Made by a program: the position numbers and the translations under genes. Below, in pieces: positions 1 through 8,482 of a stretch of DNA of 43,265 nt. The notes beneath the pieces are model-generated. The model was not told where the DNA came from. It did no database searches and saw only the letters and a program-made list of their open reading frames with translations. The DNA comes from Bacteroidales bacterium UBA5281 (GTDB taxonomy: Bacteria; Bacteroidota; Bacteroidia; Bacteroidales; Lentimicrobiaceae), in assembly GCA_002410555.1 (NCBI GenBank), contig DHSR01000018.1, forward strand, positions 426 to 43,690. The letters are read 5' to 3'. The number at the start of each line of letters is the position of its first letter. Position 1 is the stretch's first letter.

Positions 1-410
1 TTCCCTGTAGTGATCAGTGATCTATAATCTGTTGATAAATTGAGTTGAGACGTTGGTCTCCCCGTCTCCTTGTCCCCTTGTCTCCCTATCTCTTTATCTC
101 TTTATCTCCTTATCTCCATTTCCCCTCTTACCTCATCCGCCTTCGGCACCTTCTCCTAAAAGAGAAGGGATCTTCTAACTATAATTGGTTGTTCCAAAAG
201 TATTCTCTTTGTCTCCTTGTTTCCCTGTCTCCCTATCTCTTTATCTCCTTATCTCCATTTCCCCTCTTACCTCATCCGCCTTCGGCACCTTCTCCTAAAG
301 GAGAAGGGACCTTCTAACTATAATTGTTTGTTCAAAAAGTATTCTCTTTGTCTCCTTGTCTCCCTGTCCCTCTGTCCCCTCGCCCCTACTTAGTGTCCCC
401 CGTCCCTTTA
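1..410. repeat. Polypyrimidine 8-bp repeats within a 139-bp tandem duplication
   Basis: Degenerate 8-bp units of the type NTRTCTCY run from about 53 to 125, again from about 192 to 264, and again from about 339 to 398. The block starting at 117 (catttcccctcttacc) recurs at 256, an offset of 139 bp, so the region is a tandem duplication plus a partial third copy of the octamer tract. Each copy holds a REP-like core, CCTTCTCC-TAAA-GGAGAAGG in the second copy (about 289-308), an 8-bp perfect stem. An open frame at 45-317 simply translates the repeats (LSPYLF periodicity) and is not a gene. I see no other feature here. Confidence 0.85.
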
Positions 411-414
411 AATC

Positions 415-449
415 AAAAAAGGCCATCCACCATGTGGACAGCCTTTTTT
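415..449 (-). terminator. Rho-independent terminator downstream of the T9SS protein gene
   Basis: Perfect outer stem AAAAAAGGC (415-423) with GCCTTTTTT (441-449), and an inner dyad TCCA..TGGA in the loop. It lies 20 bp past the stop codon of the minus-strand gene that ends at 470. The A/T flanks would give a U tract in either direction, so it may act bidirectionally. Confidence 0.8.
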
Positions 450-469
450 ATAAATATAATGAAAGGTAA

Positions 470-2392
470 TTAGTTTACCATCATTTTGCGGGTAGCGCGC
501 TCACCATTGGCGATTACCGAGTAGGTATATATGCCAGGGGTCAGGTTTCCGGCTTTAATTTCCAGGGTATGATTGCCTTCACTCAGGCGGCGGGCAGGAA
601 TTTCATATACCTTCTGGCCAACCAGGTTATAAACTTCAAGGCTTACATTGGCTGATTTTGCAAGTGTGATGTCAACTCTCGAGAACCCGTTGGAAGGGTT
701 GGGATAGTTTTGTGACATCTTGTTCACCGATGCCAGTTGCTGATTGGCTTCTACATTAACAAACTCAGCTTCGGTAAACCATACAGCGGTAAGGAATTGA
801 TGCACAAATGGCAGGTCAGGGCTGGTCTCATCACCCTCCGATGTTGATACCGGAATGTGATAAATATCATCTTCTGTGATAACCATATCGCTTACCTGTA
901 ACCATTTATTTTCACCCCAGTATGTACCAAATGGGCCGGTAACATTAGTAGGATCGGTGTAAAGTTGGTTGGTAACATCCTGTGCCCAGATAAATACATC
1001 AGGGAGTAAGTTGGTGGTGGGTTTACCGGGCCACTTGATTCCATCGGTATCAGCCCAGCTGAAAAACACCTTTTCACCATTTCTGGTACGGCTCATTTGC
1101 ATGCGCTGATCCAGATCGTAGTCGGGATAAATGTCTTCAGCCACTTCGGTACGCAAAGTATCAATGTACTGTGCATTCCAGGTGCCGTCTCCATTCATGA
1201 ATACATCAAACATATGCTCGGGCTCATACACATAGTAATAGTTGAGTGAGTCGGGATGAATTGAATAAACGCTTCTTAATAAACCTGCAATGTGAAGGTT
1301 GCCGTGCATATCAACGGTAACACCATTGGCACGCTGGCCACCAACCCATTTGTTGTACCATTTCGGAATAAATTTATCATTGTCTGCACGCAAGGGGAAC
1401 AGGTGCTCCTCGAAAACGGGAATTTCTGAAAAGTCAAATTCAGGAATTTTTTCCCAGGTGACACCATGATCTGTAGTTTTGTAAACTATGGGCCATTCAA
1501 CGCCATAAGGATTGTAAGCCAGGTCAGCATCAATACCGGTTGCCAGCAGATAACCTACGGATCCATCAGGTGAAAATACCAGAGCATCAGCATCAGTTCT
1601 GCCATCTTCAAGCAATTCGGGAACCACAGAAACTGCAGGTAGTTGCCAGTCTATCTGATTGGTTTCAGCATTGTATATACCATTCAATACTTCCCATCCT
1701 TCATTGGTATAGGAGCTTGATGTGCCATTTAAACGGCTTGAAGCAACATGCACATGGCCTGAAGGAGTAGCTGTCAGTCCAATGTTCCGGTGATTCAAAA
1801 AGATGGAAGGATCATTTACATCAAATGTGGTCTGCACATTGCTGCCGTCCATGTTGCAGCTTCCAAAAAATTGACCTTTCCAGCCGCCGGCATCAGTATA
1901 AGGCCCTGAATAGACTACCAGCATATTGGCGGGATCAGTGTTACCATCAGGATTATAGGTAGCTACACTGGGATACCTGAAATTCAGGCCTTCCTCAGGA
2001 TTGATAACAAAATTGGTCCAGTTATAACCCAGGTCCGTGGAATAAGCAACCCGGATATCGTTTCCGGTAGCTCCGAATGGTCCGCCGGCACGGGTGCCAA
2101 AGATAATGGTATTGGTTTCCGGCTGTGCAGAAAGAATCCGTTGACCCATATTGAAAAAGCCATAAATATTTGAAGACGACGACATGTCAACTTTCAATAA
2201 GTCGCCACTTCTGTTGTACGGTACACCACTATTGTTTATTTCCGGTAAAGCAGTTTCAGAGCTTGCGTCCTGAAAATAAAGCTGATAAGGTGTAGCAGGC
2301 GTAGCCTGCCTGGCAGCCGTAAGATTACGCTTTTGCGCATTGACCGAAAAGCCAATTAGCAAAGCAGCTACAAAGAGTAACATTTTTTTCAT
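470..2392 (-). CDS. Secreted protein with sialidase/BNR-like body and type IX secretion C-terminal sorting domain
   Basis: A 640-residue exported protein. Residues 1-19 form a signal peptide ending in VNAQ. The final ~84 residues (from about 557, with QNYPNPSNG, VYNLVGQKVYE and LTPGIYTYSV) match the type A T9SS sorting domain, which is cleaved after passage of the outer membrane so that the protein is secreted or surface-attached. The body has repeated Asp/Gly/Trp-rich stretches such as VAYSTDLGYNW and VYKTTDHGVTWEKI. These are typical of BNR/sialidase-type beta-propeller blades, but I see no convincing catalytic set, so no substrate is assigned. It is monocistronic: a promoter box lies at 2439-2446 and a terminator at 415-449. 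Export by T9SS is well supported; the enzymatic role is unknown. Confidence 0.85.
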   Translation of the reverse strand: MKKMLLFVAALLIGFSVNAQKRNLTAARQATPATPYQLYFQDASSETALPEINNSGVPYNRSGDLLKVDMSSSSNIYGFFNMGQRILSAQPETNTIIFGTRAGGPFGATGNDIRVAYSTDLGYNWTNFVINPEEGLNFRYPSVATYNPDGNTDPANMLVVYSGPYTDAGGWKGQFFGSCNMDGSNVQTTFDVNDPSIFLNHRNIGLTATPSGHVHVASSRLNGTSSSYTNEGWEVLNGIYNAETNQIDWQLPAVSVVPELLEDGRTDADALVFSPDGSVGYLLATGIDADLAYNPYGVEWPIVYKTTDHGVTWEKIPEFDFSEIPVFEEHLFPLRADNDKFIPKWYNKWVGGQRANGVTVDMHGNLHIAGLLRSVYSIHPDSLNYYYVYEPEHMFDVFMNGDGTWNAQYIDTLRTEVAEDIYPDYDLDQRMQMSRTRNGEKVFFSWADTDGIKWPGKPTTNLLPDVFIWAQDVTNQLYTDPTNVTGPFGTYWGENKWLQVSDMVITEDDIYHIPVSTSEGDETSPDLPFVHQFLTAVWFTEAEFVNVEANQQLASVNKMSQNYPNPSNGFSRVDITLAKSANVSLEVYNLVGQKVYEIPARRLSEGNHTLEIKAGNLTPGIYTYSVIANGERATRKMMVN

Positions 2393-2438
2393 AAGTGATT
2401 TTTTTTTAAGTGAAACAATGTTTTTGTTCTATTAAGTG

Positions 2439-2446
2439 CAAATTTA
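2439..2446 (-). promoter_or_regulatory. Bacteroidota -7 box (TAAATTTG)
   Basis: On the minus strand this reads TAAATTTG, an exact match to the TAnnTTTG -7 element used by the primary sigma factor of Bacteroidota. It is about 47 bp upstream of the ATG at 2392. Confidence 0.5.
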
Positions 2447-2539
2447 GCCTATTTACCAATTGAAAAACAAACTTTCATAACTTTTTGTTTGTATTTTTTC
2501 TAAATAGTTTAACCGGTTAAAGGCTTATGCTGTTTGAAG

Positions 2540-3739
2540 TCAGTGGGTTGGCCCGTTTTTTACAAGATGTTTTGTATCTTTGGGAATGGCAGTGGCCCGT
2601 TGTTGAAAGCCAGGTTTATTAAATAAATAACGATAAGTTATGTGTCGTTTTGCAAATTCAGACTCTACGGCATGGTGCAATTGTTGCATTTTTGGGTTAA
2701 AATCACCTACCCACGACAGCTCTATTTTATTATAATTAGGGCGCTTTTTCATTACCTTGTCCATATGCCAGAATATGGCCGATTCAATCCCCGATTTCTG
2801 AAATTTAGGTCGAACACCCATTACCCCAATCCGGGAACGCGTAAAAATATCCCGTTTCACCAAAAACCAAAACCTGAGTTTGTCTATAAGATTAAACCGA
2901 CCATTAAAATGTTTAAAAATCTCATAGGCATCCGGAGTCATAACCAGGAAGGCAATGGGTTCATTCTCATGATAGGCAAACCAGATAAACTCCTCCACCA
3001 TAATTGGTTTCATTTCACGCAGTGACTTGCGGAGGTCATCGGTTTCAATGGGGGTAAAATTTTCATGAAACTGCCAGGCATCATCATAGATATCTTTTAA
3101 ATCACGGATAAATTTTTCCCTGTCCTTCCATCTGAAATGTTCAAACCTGTAACCAGGCCGTTTTCTTACCCAATCGGCAATTTTCCAAAAACGTTCCGGA
3201 AAAGGCTTGCGCAGATCAAGATGGCTGGTTACCTGTTCAAAATAAGTGGTAAAACCATATGCCTCAAAAAAATCCTTATAGTATGGGAAGTTATAGTTCA
3301 TTCCAAAACTCGGAGGTATAAACCCCTCAACCAGCAAGCCCCAGAAATTATCATTTTCACCAAAGTTTATCGGTCCGTCCATGGCTTCCATACCTCTTGC
3401 CTTAAGCCAATCCCTGCAGGCATCAAACAAGATAAAGGCGGCTTGCCGGTCATCAATGCATTCAAAGAAGCCCATCCCCCCGGTGGGCTGTTCAAAGTTA
3501 AAGGCTTTATTCCTGTTAATGAAAGCCGCCACCCGGCCAATGGCTTCTTTATTATCATTATATAAGATCCATCGGATGGCTTCCCCATGTCTGAAAAAAA
3601 CATTGGTCTTTGGATCAAACACTCCTTCAATCATAAAATCAGGGGGACATATCCAATTCTTATCGTTCCGGTAAAGGCTTTTAGCTACCTCCAGAAATTC
3701 TTTCGCATCGGCTCTGGACTTTACTTCTTTTATTTTCAT
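2540..3739 (-). CDS. GNAT-like N-acetyltransferase family protein, about 400 aa
   Basis: A 399-residue soluble protein without a signal peptide. The C-terminal half has GNAT-like features: LVMTPDAYEIF and then RIGVMGVRPKFQKSGIESA, which resembles the acetyl-CoA pyrophosphate loop region (V-x-P-x-F-Q-x-x-G). The N-terminal half (GRVAAFINRN, GFFECIDD, MDGPINFGENDNFWG) also looks GNAT-like, suggesting two fold copies. This fits a family of ~380-residue proteins widespread in Bacteroidota and usually annotated only as GNAT or hypothetical. The substrate is unknown. The gene stands alone, with a promoter box at 3770-3777, and is divergent from the permease gene at 4284. Confidence 0.7.
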   Translation of the reverse strand: MKIKEVKSRADAKEFLEVAKSLYRNDKNWICPPDFMIEGVFDPKTNVFFRHGEAIRWILYNDNKEAIGRVAAFINRNKAFNFEQPTGGMGFFECIDDRQAAFILFDACRDWLKARGMEAMDGPINFGENDNFWGLLVEGFIPPSFGMNYNFPYYKDFFEAYGFTTYFEQVTSHLDLRKPFPERFWKIADWVRKRPGYRFEHFRWKDREKFIRDLKDIYDDAWQFHENFTPIETDDLRKSLREMKPIMVEEFIWFAYHENEPIAFLVMTPDAYEIFKHFNGRFNLIDKLRFWFLVKRDIFTRSRIGVMGVRPKFQKSGIESAIFWHMDKVMKKRPNYNKIELSWVGDFNPKMQQLHHAVESEFAKRHITYRYLFNKPGFQQRATAIPKDTKHLVKNGPTH

Positions 3740-3769
3740 AATATTTATGGTGTTGAAGTTTCAAAACCG

Positions 3770-3777
3770 CAAAGTTA
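3770..3777 (-). promoter_or_regulatory. Bacteroidota -7 box (TAACTTTG)
   Basis: The minus strand reads TAACTTTGCGG, an exact TAnnTTTG match, about 31 bp upstream of the ATG at 3739 of the GNAT-like gene. Confidence 0.55.
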
Positions 3778-4256
3778 ACCTGAACTATTTATAAAATTAT
3801 GATTTCATGCACTTATTCACAGAAAGAAATGGGTAATTATCCCGAAGTGTAAAAAAAAATAGTTGTCGCCATGCGTTTTCCGGAATCCTGAAGGGACGCA
3901 ATATGGTTTTTTCAGTATCGTCCGGGAAATTGTGTATTAAAGAATGAGATTACGGGACGGGATTCTGAATGACAGGCAATTGTATAATAAGCCTGGAAGG
4001 TTCAGGGTGTGTAGCAGGCGAAGCTTTCTACACATCCTCAACCTCCACCATTCGACGTAACAAACAATCATTCAGAGCAAAGTGAAGAATTTCTTAGTTT
4101 TTAACGGACAATAGTGGATTTTTTCTGTTTTAACAGGCAATGAATGCCTCACCCCGTGCGTTTGTAACAATTGAAGAAAATTTGTGTCACCATAAATTCT
4201 TTGAACAATATAACTTTTTAAAAGTCTTCCTTTTTCACTGCTTTAACCTTTATTGT
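3778..4256. other. Intergenic region between divergent genes
   Basis: About 480 bp without a convincing gene. It includes an inverted repeat, TGTGTAG with CTACACA (about 4006-4033), enclosing GCAGGCGAAGCTT, which resembles an extragenic palindromic element. The open frame that begins at 4140 is only an in-frame 5' extension of the permease gene. Apart from the two flanking promoter boxes I see nothing else. Confidence 0.6.
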
Positions 4257-4264
4257 TATTTTTG
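4257..4264 (+). promoter_or_regulatory. Bacteroidota -7 box (TATTTTTG) of the permease gene
   Basis: TATTTTTGC matches TAnnTTTG. Transcription would begin near 4270, downstream of the ATG at 4140 and just upstream of the TTG at 4284. This is the main nucleotide argument for the TTG start. Confidence 0.55.
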
Positions 4265-4283
4265 CACAAATCGTTCCGTTGAA

Positions 4284-5717
4284 TTGAAAAAACTATATAA
4301 ACTAATACTGCGCTCCTATCTGGGGCCCTTAGTCCTTACCTTTTTCATCGCCCTTTTCATTTTGGTGATGCAATTTTTATGGAAATACATTGACGATCTT
4401 GTTGGCAAAGGGCTTCAGTGGCAGGTGGTGGCGGAGCTTTTGTTTTATGCTTCTACTACTTTTGTTCCCCTGGCGCTACCCCTGGCCATATTGCTATCTT
4501 CATTAATGACCTTCGGCAATCTTGGTGAGCGTTATGAACTGGTGGCCATAAAATCGGCCGGAATTTCTCTGCGTACGGTGATGAAACCGCTGATTGTTTT
4601 GTCTGTCTTCATAAGTATTTTTGCCTTTTTCTTTTCAAACAATGTGTTGCCGATTACCAACCTTAAATTTAAAGCCATATTGTATGATGTCAGGCAGCAG
4701 AAACTGGCCATAAATATACGTGAAGGGGTCTTTTATAATGGTATTGATGGATATGTGATGCGTATCGGTAAAAAAGAAGACGATGGCATTACCATTCGTG
4801 ATGTAATGATATATGATCATTCCAGCCGGATGGGAAACAGTAACGTAACCCATGCCGATTGGGGTATAATGAAGCAGAGTAAAGATGGGGAATTGCTTGA
4901 ACTTACCCTGTATGATGGCTATAATTATGATGAAAAAATGGACAGCCGCAATGCGCTTGGCCGGCCGTTTCAACGAACCTTCTTTGCCGAACAATATAGA
5001 AAATTTGACTTAAGTGATTTTAAGATGTTGCGAACCAACGAAGAACTGTTCAGAAATCACTACCAGATGCTCAATCTGGAGCAGTTGCGCTTAGCCGGCG
5101 ACTCACTTCGCAATAACTTAAAAGACCATTACCGGAATGTCAGACAAACGGTTGCTCAAAGTTTTCCCTTTAATCAAAATCTTGACAGCGCGTCCATTAT
5201 TCTCAATGGGGTGGTGCCTAAGGTCAGGCTTCATCTACCTGTTCTCGACTCCCTAAACGGGTCTCAACTTATTCAGGCCTACGAAACGGCAATTACAACT
5301 ACCCGCAATACCAGAAGCAATGTTGAATTTAGTAAAGCTGATATTGAAGCCCGATTGTTGCTTATCCGAAAGCATGAAGTCGAATATCACCGGAAATTTA
5401 CCCTGAGTATTGCTTGTCTGGTGTTGTTTTTTATCGGTGCACCTCTTGGAGCCATCATCCGCAAAGGAGGCCTGGGTTTACCCCTGGTAATTTCAGTGGT
5501 ATTTTTTGTTATTTATCATGTGATTTCGATGACAGGCGAAAAGTCTGTAAGGGCCGGCCAAATGGACGCTTTCCCCGGTATGTGGTTGTCGTCCATTATT
5601 TTATTGCCTCTGGGATTGTTGCTCACCATTAAAGCCACCTCTGATTCACCAATATTTGATCCCGACGTGTGGAAGCGGATCGTTACGGGTAGATTTTTAC
5701 GTAATAGACAACAATAA
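4284..5717 (+). CDS. LptF/LptG family lipopolysaccharide-export permease
   Basis: A 477-residue inner-membrane protein of the YjgP/YjgQ family. With LptB it forms the ABC transporter that extracts LPS from the inner membrane and feeds the Lpt bridge. The N terminus (KKLYKLILRSYLGPL, then VMQFLWKYIDDLVGKG) matches the conserved first transmembrane region of Bacteroidota homologues. Helices follow at about residues 12-35, 55-80 and 100-120, then a long periplasmic domain and three C-terminal helices (IACLVLFFIGAPLGAIIRKGG is the family signature). I chose the TTG at 4284 because the family alignment starts there and the promoter box lies at 4257-4264. The ATG at 4140 would add 48 unrelated residues. 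The stop is 13 bp before the glycosyltransferase gene, so they are probably co-transcribed. Confidence 0.9.
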   Translation: MKKLYKLILRSYLGPLVLTFFIALFILVMQFLWKYIDDLVGKGLQWQVVAELLFYASTTFVPLALPLAILLSSLMTFGNLGERYELVAIKSAGISLRTVMKPLIVLSVFISIFAFFFSNNVLPITNLKFKAILYDVRQQKLAINIREGVFYNGIDGYVMRIGKKEDDGITIRDVMIYDHSSRMGNSNVTHADWGIMKQSKDGELLELTLYDGYNYDEKMDSRNALGRPFQRTFFAEQYRKFDLSDFKMLRTNEELFRNHYQMLNLEQLRLAGDSLRNNLKDHYRNVRQTVAQSFPFNQNLDSASIILNGVVPKVRLHLPVLDSLNGSQLIQAYETAITTTRNTRSNVEFSKADIEARLLLIRKHEVEYHRKFTLSIACLVLFFIGAPLGAIIRKGGLGLPLVISVVFFVIYHVISMTGEKSVRAGQMDAFPGMWLSSIILLPLGLLLTIKATSDSPIFDPDVWKRIVTGRFLRNRQQ

Positions 5718-5730
5718 ACCTCAGTGCATT

Positions 5731-6936
5731 ATGAAAATATTAATGCTATGTAATAAATCGCCCTGGCCGCCTTCTGAAGGAGGGCCTATGGCTATGGAGG
5801 CCATGGCAAGCGGATTAATGAAAGCAGGACATCAGGTGAAAATTCTGGCCATAAACAGTAATAAATACCACACCGATTTAAAAGATATCCCCAAGGCATT
5901 CAGAGAGCAAACCGGCATTGAGTTCGTTTATATTGATTTGAGCATCAAACCTTTACCTGCTCTTTACAGCCTGATCAGGGGTACATCTTATCATGTGGAG
6001 CGTTTTATTACTGCTGATTTTGCCCGTTTATTGGAGCAAATTCTCATTAAGGATAATTATGATATAATACAGTTTGAAACCCTGTTTACCTCACCTTATA
6101 TTGAGCTGATTCGAAAATATTCGCAGGCAAAACTGATTTTAAGGGCGCATAATATCGAGCACCTTATCTGGGAGCGCATTTCAAATGGTACCCGCAATCC
6201 ATTGAAACGCTTCTATTTGCGAAGATTGGCCAAAGCTTTGGGTGATTATGAAAAACAAACACTAAAAAAACTGGACGGTGTGGTTGCCATAACTGATGTA
6301 GATTCCAGGTGGTTCAGGCAGGCATTTCCACGCCTTCCGGTGGTGTCTATCCCTTTTGGTATTGATGCGGGTGATGAAGAAGAAGATCTGACCACCATTG
6401 AGCCTGAGATAAAAGGATTGTTTCACCTGGGCTCCATGAACTGGATGCCCAATCAGGAAGGAATACGCTGGTTTCTAACTGAAGTATGGCCAGGTTTGCG
6501 CGAACAATTTCCTGAACTTACCTTTTCGCTCGCTGGCCGTTCTATGCCCCAATGGTTGTTGCAAAATAAACAGCCGGGGATAATTATTGATGGCGAAGTA
6601 GCCGACGCCCGCAGGTATATGCTGGAACATCAGATCATGGTGGTGCCTCTGTTTTCGGGCAGCGGTATCCGCATTAAAATTATTGAAGGTATGCTGATGG
6701 GTAAACCGGTCATTACCACTCCTGTCGGAGCAGAAGGCATTCATTATGTGGATGGTGAACACTTGATTATAGCCCGAAATGCCGCCGAATTTATAGATGC
6801 CATCGCTCTTTGTATAAATCAGCCACTGGCAGCCCGGCAAATGGGTATTGCCGGACGAAAACTTGTGCTATATAAGCATGATAATCAGATGCTCATGCAG
6901 ATACTTACAGATTTTTATCAACAGATCTCCGGATAG
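5731..6936 (+). CDS. GT4-family glycosyltransferase
   Basis: A 401-residue GT-B fold glycosyltransferase. The N terminus, MKILMLCNKSPWPPSEGG, has the family's first strand and glycine-rich acceptor-side loop. The C-terminal nucleotide-sugar domain shows LGSMNWMPNQEGIRWF, LTFSLAGRSMP and GSGIRIKIIEGMLMGKPV, the E-x7-E-type region of GT4 enzymes. It most likely adds a sugar to a cell-surface glycan from the cytoplasmic side; donor and acceptor are unknown. The ATG at 5731 is preferred over an in-frame upstream start at 5656, which lies inside the permease gene and adds unrelated residues. It follows the LPS permease by 13 bp, which supports an envelope role. Confidence 0.88.
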   Translation: MKILMLCNKSPWPPSEGGPMAMEAMASGLMKAGHQVKILAINSNKYHTDLKDIPKAFREQTGIEFVYIDLSIKPLPALYSLIRGTSYHVERFITADFARLLEQILIKDNYDIIQFETLFTSPYIELIRKYSQAKLILRAHNIEHLIWERISNGTRNPLKRFYLRRLAKALGDYEKQTLKKLDGVVAITDVDSRWFRQAFPRLPVVSIPFGIDAGDEEEDLTTIEPEIKGLFHLGSMNWMPNQEGIRWFLTEVWPGLREQFPELTFSLAGRSMPQWLLQNKQPGIIIDGEVADARRYMLEHQIMVVPLFSGSGIRIKIIEGMLMGKPVITTPVGAEGIHYVDGEHLIIARNAAEFIDAIALCINQPLAARQMGIAGRKLVLYKHDNQMLMQILTDFYQQISG

Positions 6937-6982
6937 ATTTGCTGTGAAGGCTTTTGTTTGGCTGCCAGATAAACAAATTTAT

Positions 6983-6990
6983 TACTTTTG
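6983..6990 (+). promoter_or_regulatory. Bacteroidota -7 box (TACTTTTG)
   Basis: TACTTTTGC matches TAnnTTTG exactly. The predicted transcript starts near 6997 and has a leader of about 85 nt before the ATG at 7082. Confidence 0.5.
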
Positions 6991-7081
6991 CATCGTATGA
7001 ACGGAATTGTTCCGTGCAGAAGGATACCTTATTTTTTATCCTGGCTTGCAGGGGGAAATTCGTATTATTGTTGTGGCCTAC

Positions 7082-8239
7082 ATGAAACTAATCGTTATAC
7101 TTCCCCGATTTCCATTTCCCACTGAAAAAGGGGATAAATTGAGGGCATTTCATCAATTGAAAATACTTTCCCGTCACCACGAAATATTTCTGTTTGCCCT
7201 TAGCCATCAGCCGGTTAGCCAGGCTCAGCGTGATATGGTGGCACCATACTGTAGCCAGATGCATGTATTCAGGCTCAATTGGTTCACTACATTTCTTAAT
7301 CTTATCAGGGCATTTTTTATTAAATGGCCCCTGCAGGTAGGCTATTATTTTTCCGGCTCCGTTTATCGAAAAATCAAAAACGAAATCTACCGCATACAAC
7401 CTGATCATATTTATTGCCAGTTATTGCGTACAGCTCCTTACGCGATAGATTTACACATCAATAAAACCCTGGACTATCAGGATGTATTTTCCAAAGGGGT
7501 GGAACGACGCATACCGGAATCAGGATTTTTTATGAAGCCACTACTGCGCATCGAAATGAAAAGACTGCGTGCCTATGAAGCATATATTTTTGACCATTTC
7601 AATCACAAAACCATCATTTCGGTACCCGATCGTGATTTCATTCCACATCCCGGTAAAGATCAGATAGTGGTGGTTCCCAACGGAGTGGATCACACCTATT
7701 TCAGGCCCATGAAGCTGCCGGTAACCCACGATTTGGTATTTACAGGAAATATGGGTTATCCACCTAATGTTAATTGTGCCGAATATCTTGTAAAGCAGGT
7801 ACTGCCTTTACTTCATAAATCTTATCCTGATCTTACACTGATGCTGGCAGGAGCATCTCCTCATGCCCGCGTAAAGGCTCTTGCCGGAGAAAAGGTAATG
7901 GTTACTGGCTGGGTAGACGACATCCGCGAATGTTATGCCAGTGCCCGTATTTTTTTGGCACCCATGCAAATTGGCACAGGCTTACAGAATAAATTGCTTG
8001 AAGCCATGTCGATGCAACTCCCCTGTATCACCTCTTCCCTCTGTAATGCTGCGCTTAAAGCCATCCCCGATAAAGATATCCTGATTGGAGATACCCCCGA
8101 AGAGGTTGCTGCTCAGGTTGTTAAATTGCTTGACAATGAAATGTTTAAACAATCCATTGCAAAGTCAGGACTCAATTTCGTACATCGTAATTACAGTTGG
8201 CAGGGTGCCACCAACCGGTTGCTGAAACTGATTGATTAA
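7082..8239 (+). CDS. GT4-family glycosyltransferase (Stp1/TIGR03087-like)
   Basis: A 385-residue GT-B glycosyltransferase. It opens with KLIVILPRFPFPTEKGDKLR, the pattern of the sugar-transferase group annotated as TIGR03087. The C-terminal half has VVVPNGVDHTYF, LVFTGNMGYPPN, VMVTGWVDDIRECYASA and GTGLQNKLLEAMSMQLP, the GT4 donor-binding region with its conserved Glu pair. The start at ATG 7082 fits the family. A TTG at 7007 would add 25 unrelated residues, although the promoter at 6983-6990 would allow it. It is only distantly similar to the preceding glycosyltransferase and has its own promoter. Substrates are unknown; the neighbouring permease suggests surface polysaccharide or LPS assembly. 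Confidence 0.87.
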   Translation: MKLIVILPRFPFPTEKGDKLRAFHQLKILSRHHEIFLFALSHQPVSQAQRDMVAPYCSQMHVFRLNWFTTFLNLIRAFFIKWPLQVGYYFSGSVYRKIKNEIYRIQPDHIYCQLLRTAPYAIDLHINKTLDYQDVFSKGVERRIPESGFFMKPLLRIEMKRLRAYEAYIFDHFNHKTIISVPDRDFIPHPGKDQIVVVPNGVDHTYFRPMKLPVTHDLVFTGNMGYPPNVNCAEYLVKQVLPLLHKSYPDLTLMLAGASPHARVKALAGEKVMVTGWVDDIRECYASARIFLAPMQIGTGLQNKLLEAMSMQLPCITSSLCNAALKAIPDKDILIGDTPEEVAAQVVKLLDNEMFKQSIAKSGLNFVHRNYSWQGATNRLLKLID

Positions 8240-8243
8240 TTTT

Positions 8244-8260
8244 CCGGCACACTGTGCCGG
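8244..8260. repeat. Short perfect hairpin after the glycosyltransferase gene
   Basis: CCGGCAC-ACT-GTGCCGG forms a 7-bp GC-rich stem with a 3-nt loop, 5 bp past the stop codon at 8239. No T tract follows on the plus strand, so it is a weak or absent intrinsic terminator and may instead protect the mRNA 3' end. Confidence 0.5.
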
Positions 8261-8362
8261 TAGTCTCAATAAGCATTAAAAGGGAATTTAAATATAGCTT
8301 TTCATTGGTAATTCAGATGATTTTAATCTTTGAAAAGTTGTTTTAAAATGCCTGTGATTTTC

Positions 8363-8370
8363 TACATTTG
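8363..8370 (+). promoter_or_regulatory. Bacteroidota -7 box (TACATTTG), distal
   Basis: Exact TAnnTTTG match, 112 bp upstream of the histidine kinase ATG. It is the first of two identical octamers (see 8438-8445). Confidence 0.4.
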
Positions 8371-8437
8371 TCGGGTAAGACCTGGTGTTGCTGTTCAAAT
8401 ACACCATCGGAATACTTCCGGCGGTTATTTTGAAAGT

Positions 8438-8445
8438 TACATTTG
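8438..8445 (+). promoter_or_regulatory. Bacteroidota -7 box (TACATTTG), proximal
   Basis: A second exact TAnnTTTG match followed by CGC, 37 bp upstream of the ATG at 8483. This is the better placed of the two candidates. Confidence 0.5.
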
Positions 8446-8482
8446 CGCTAAAATCACATAAATAACAAGTAGCATATATCCT

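Noticed and set aside
45..317. 90-codon open frame in the left repeat region
   Set aside because: It only translates the polypyrimidine repeats (repeated LSPYLF-like words), has no family features and crosses a tandem duplication.
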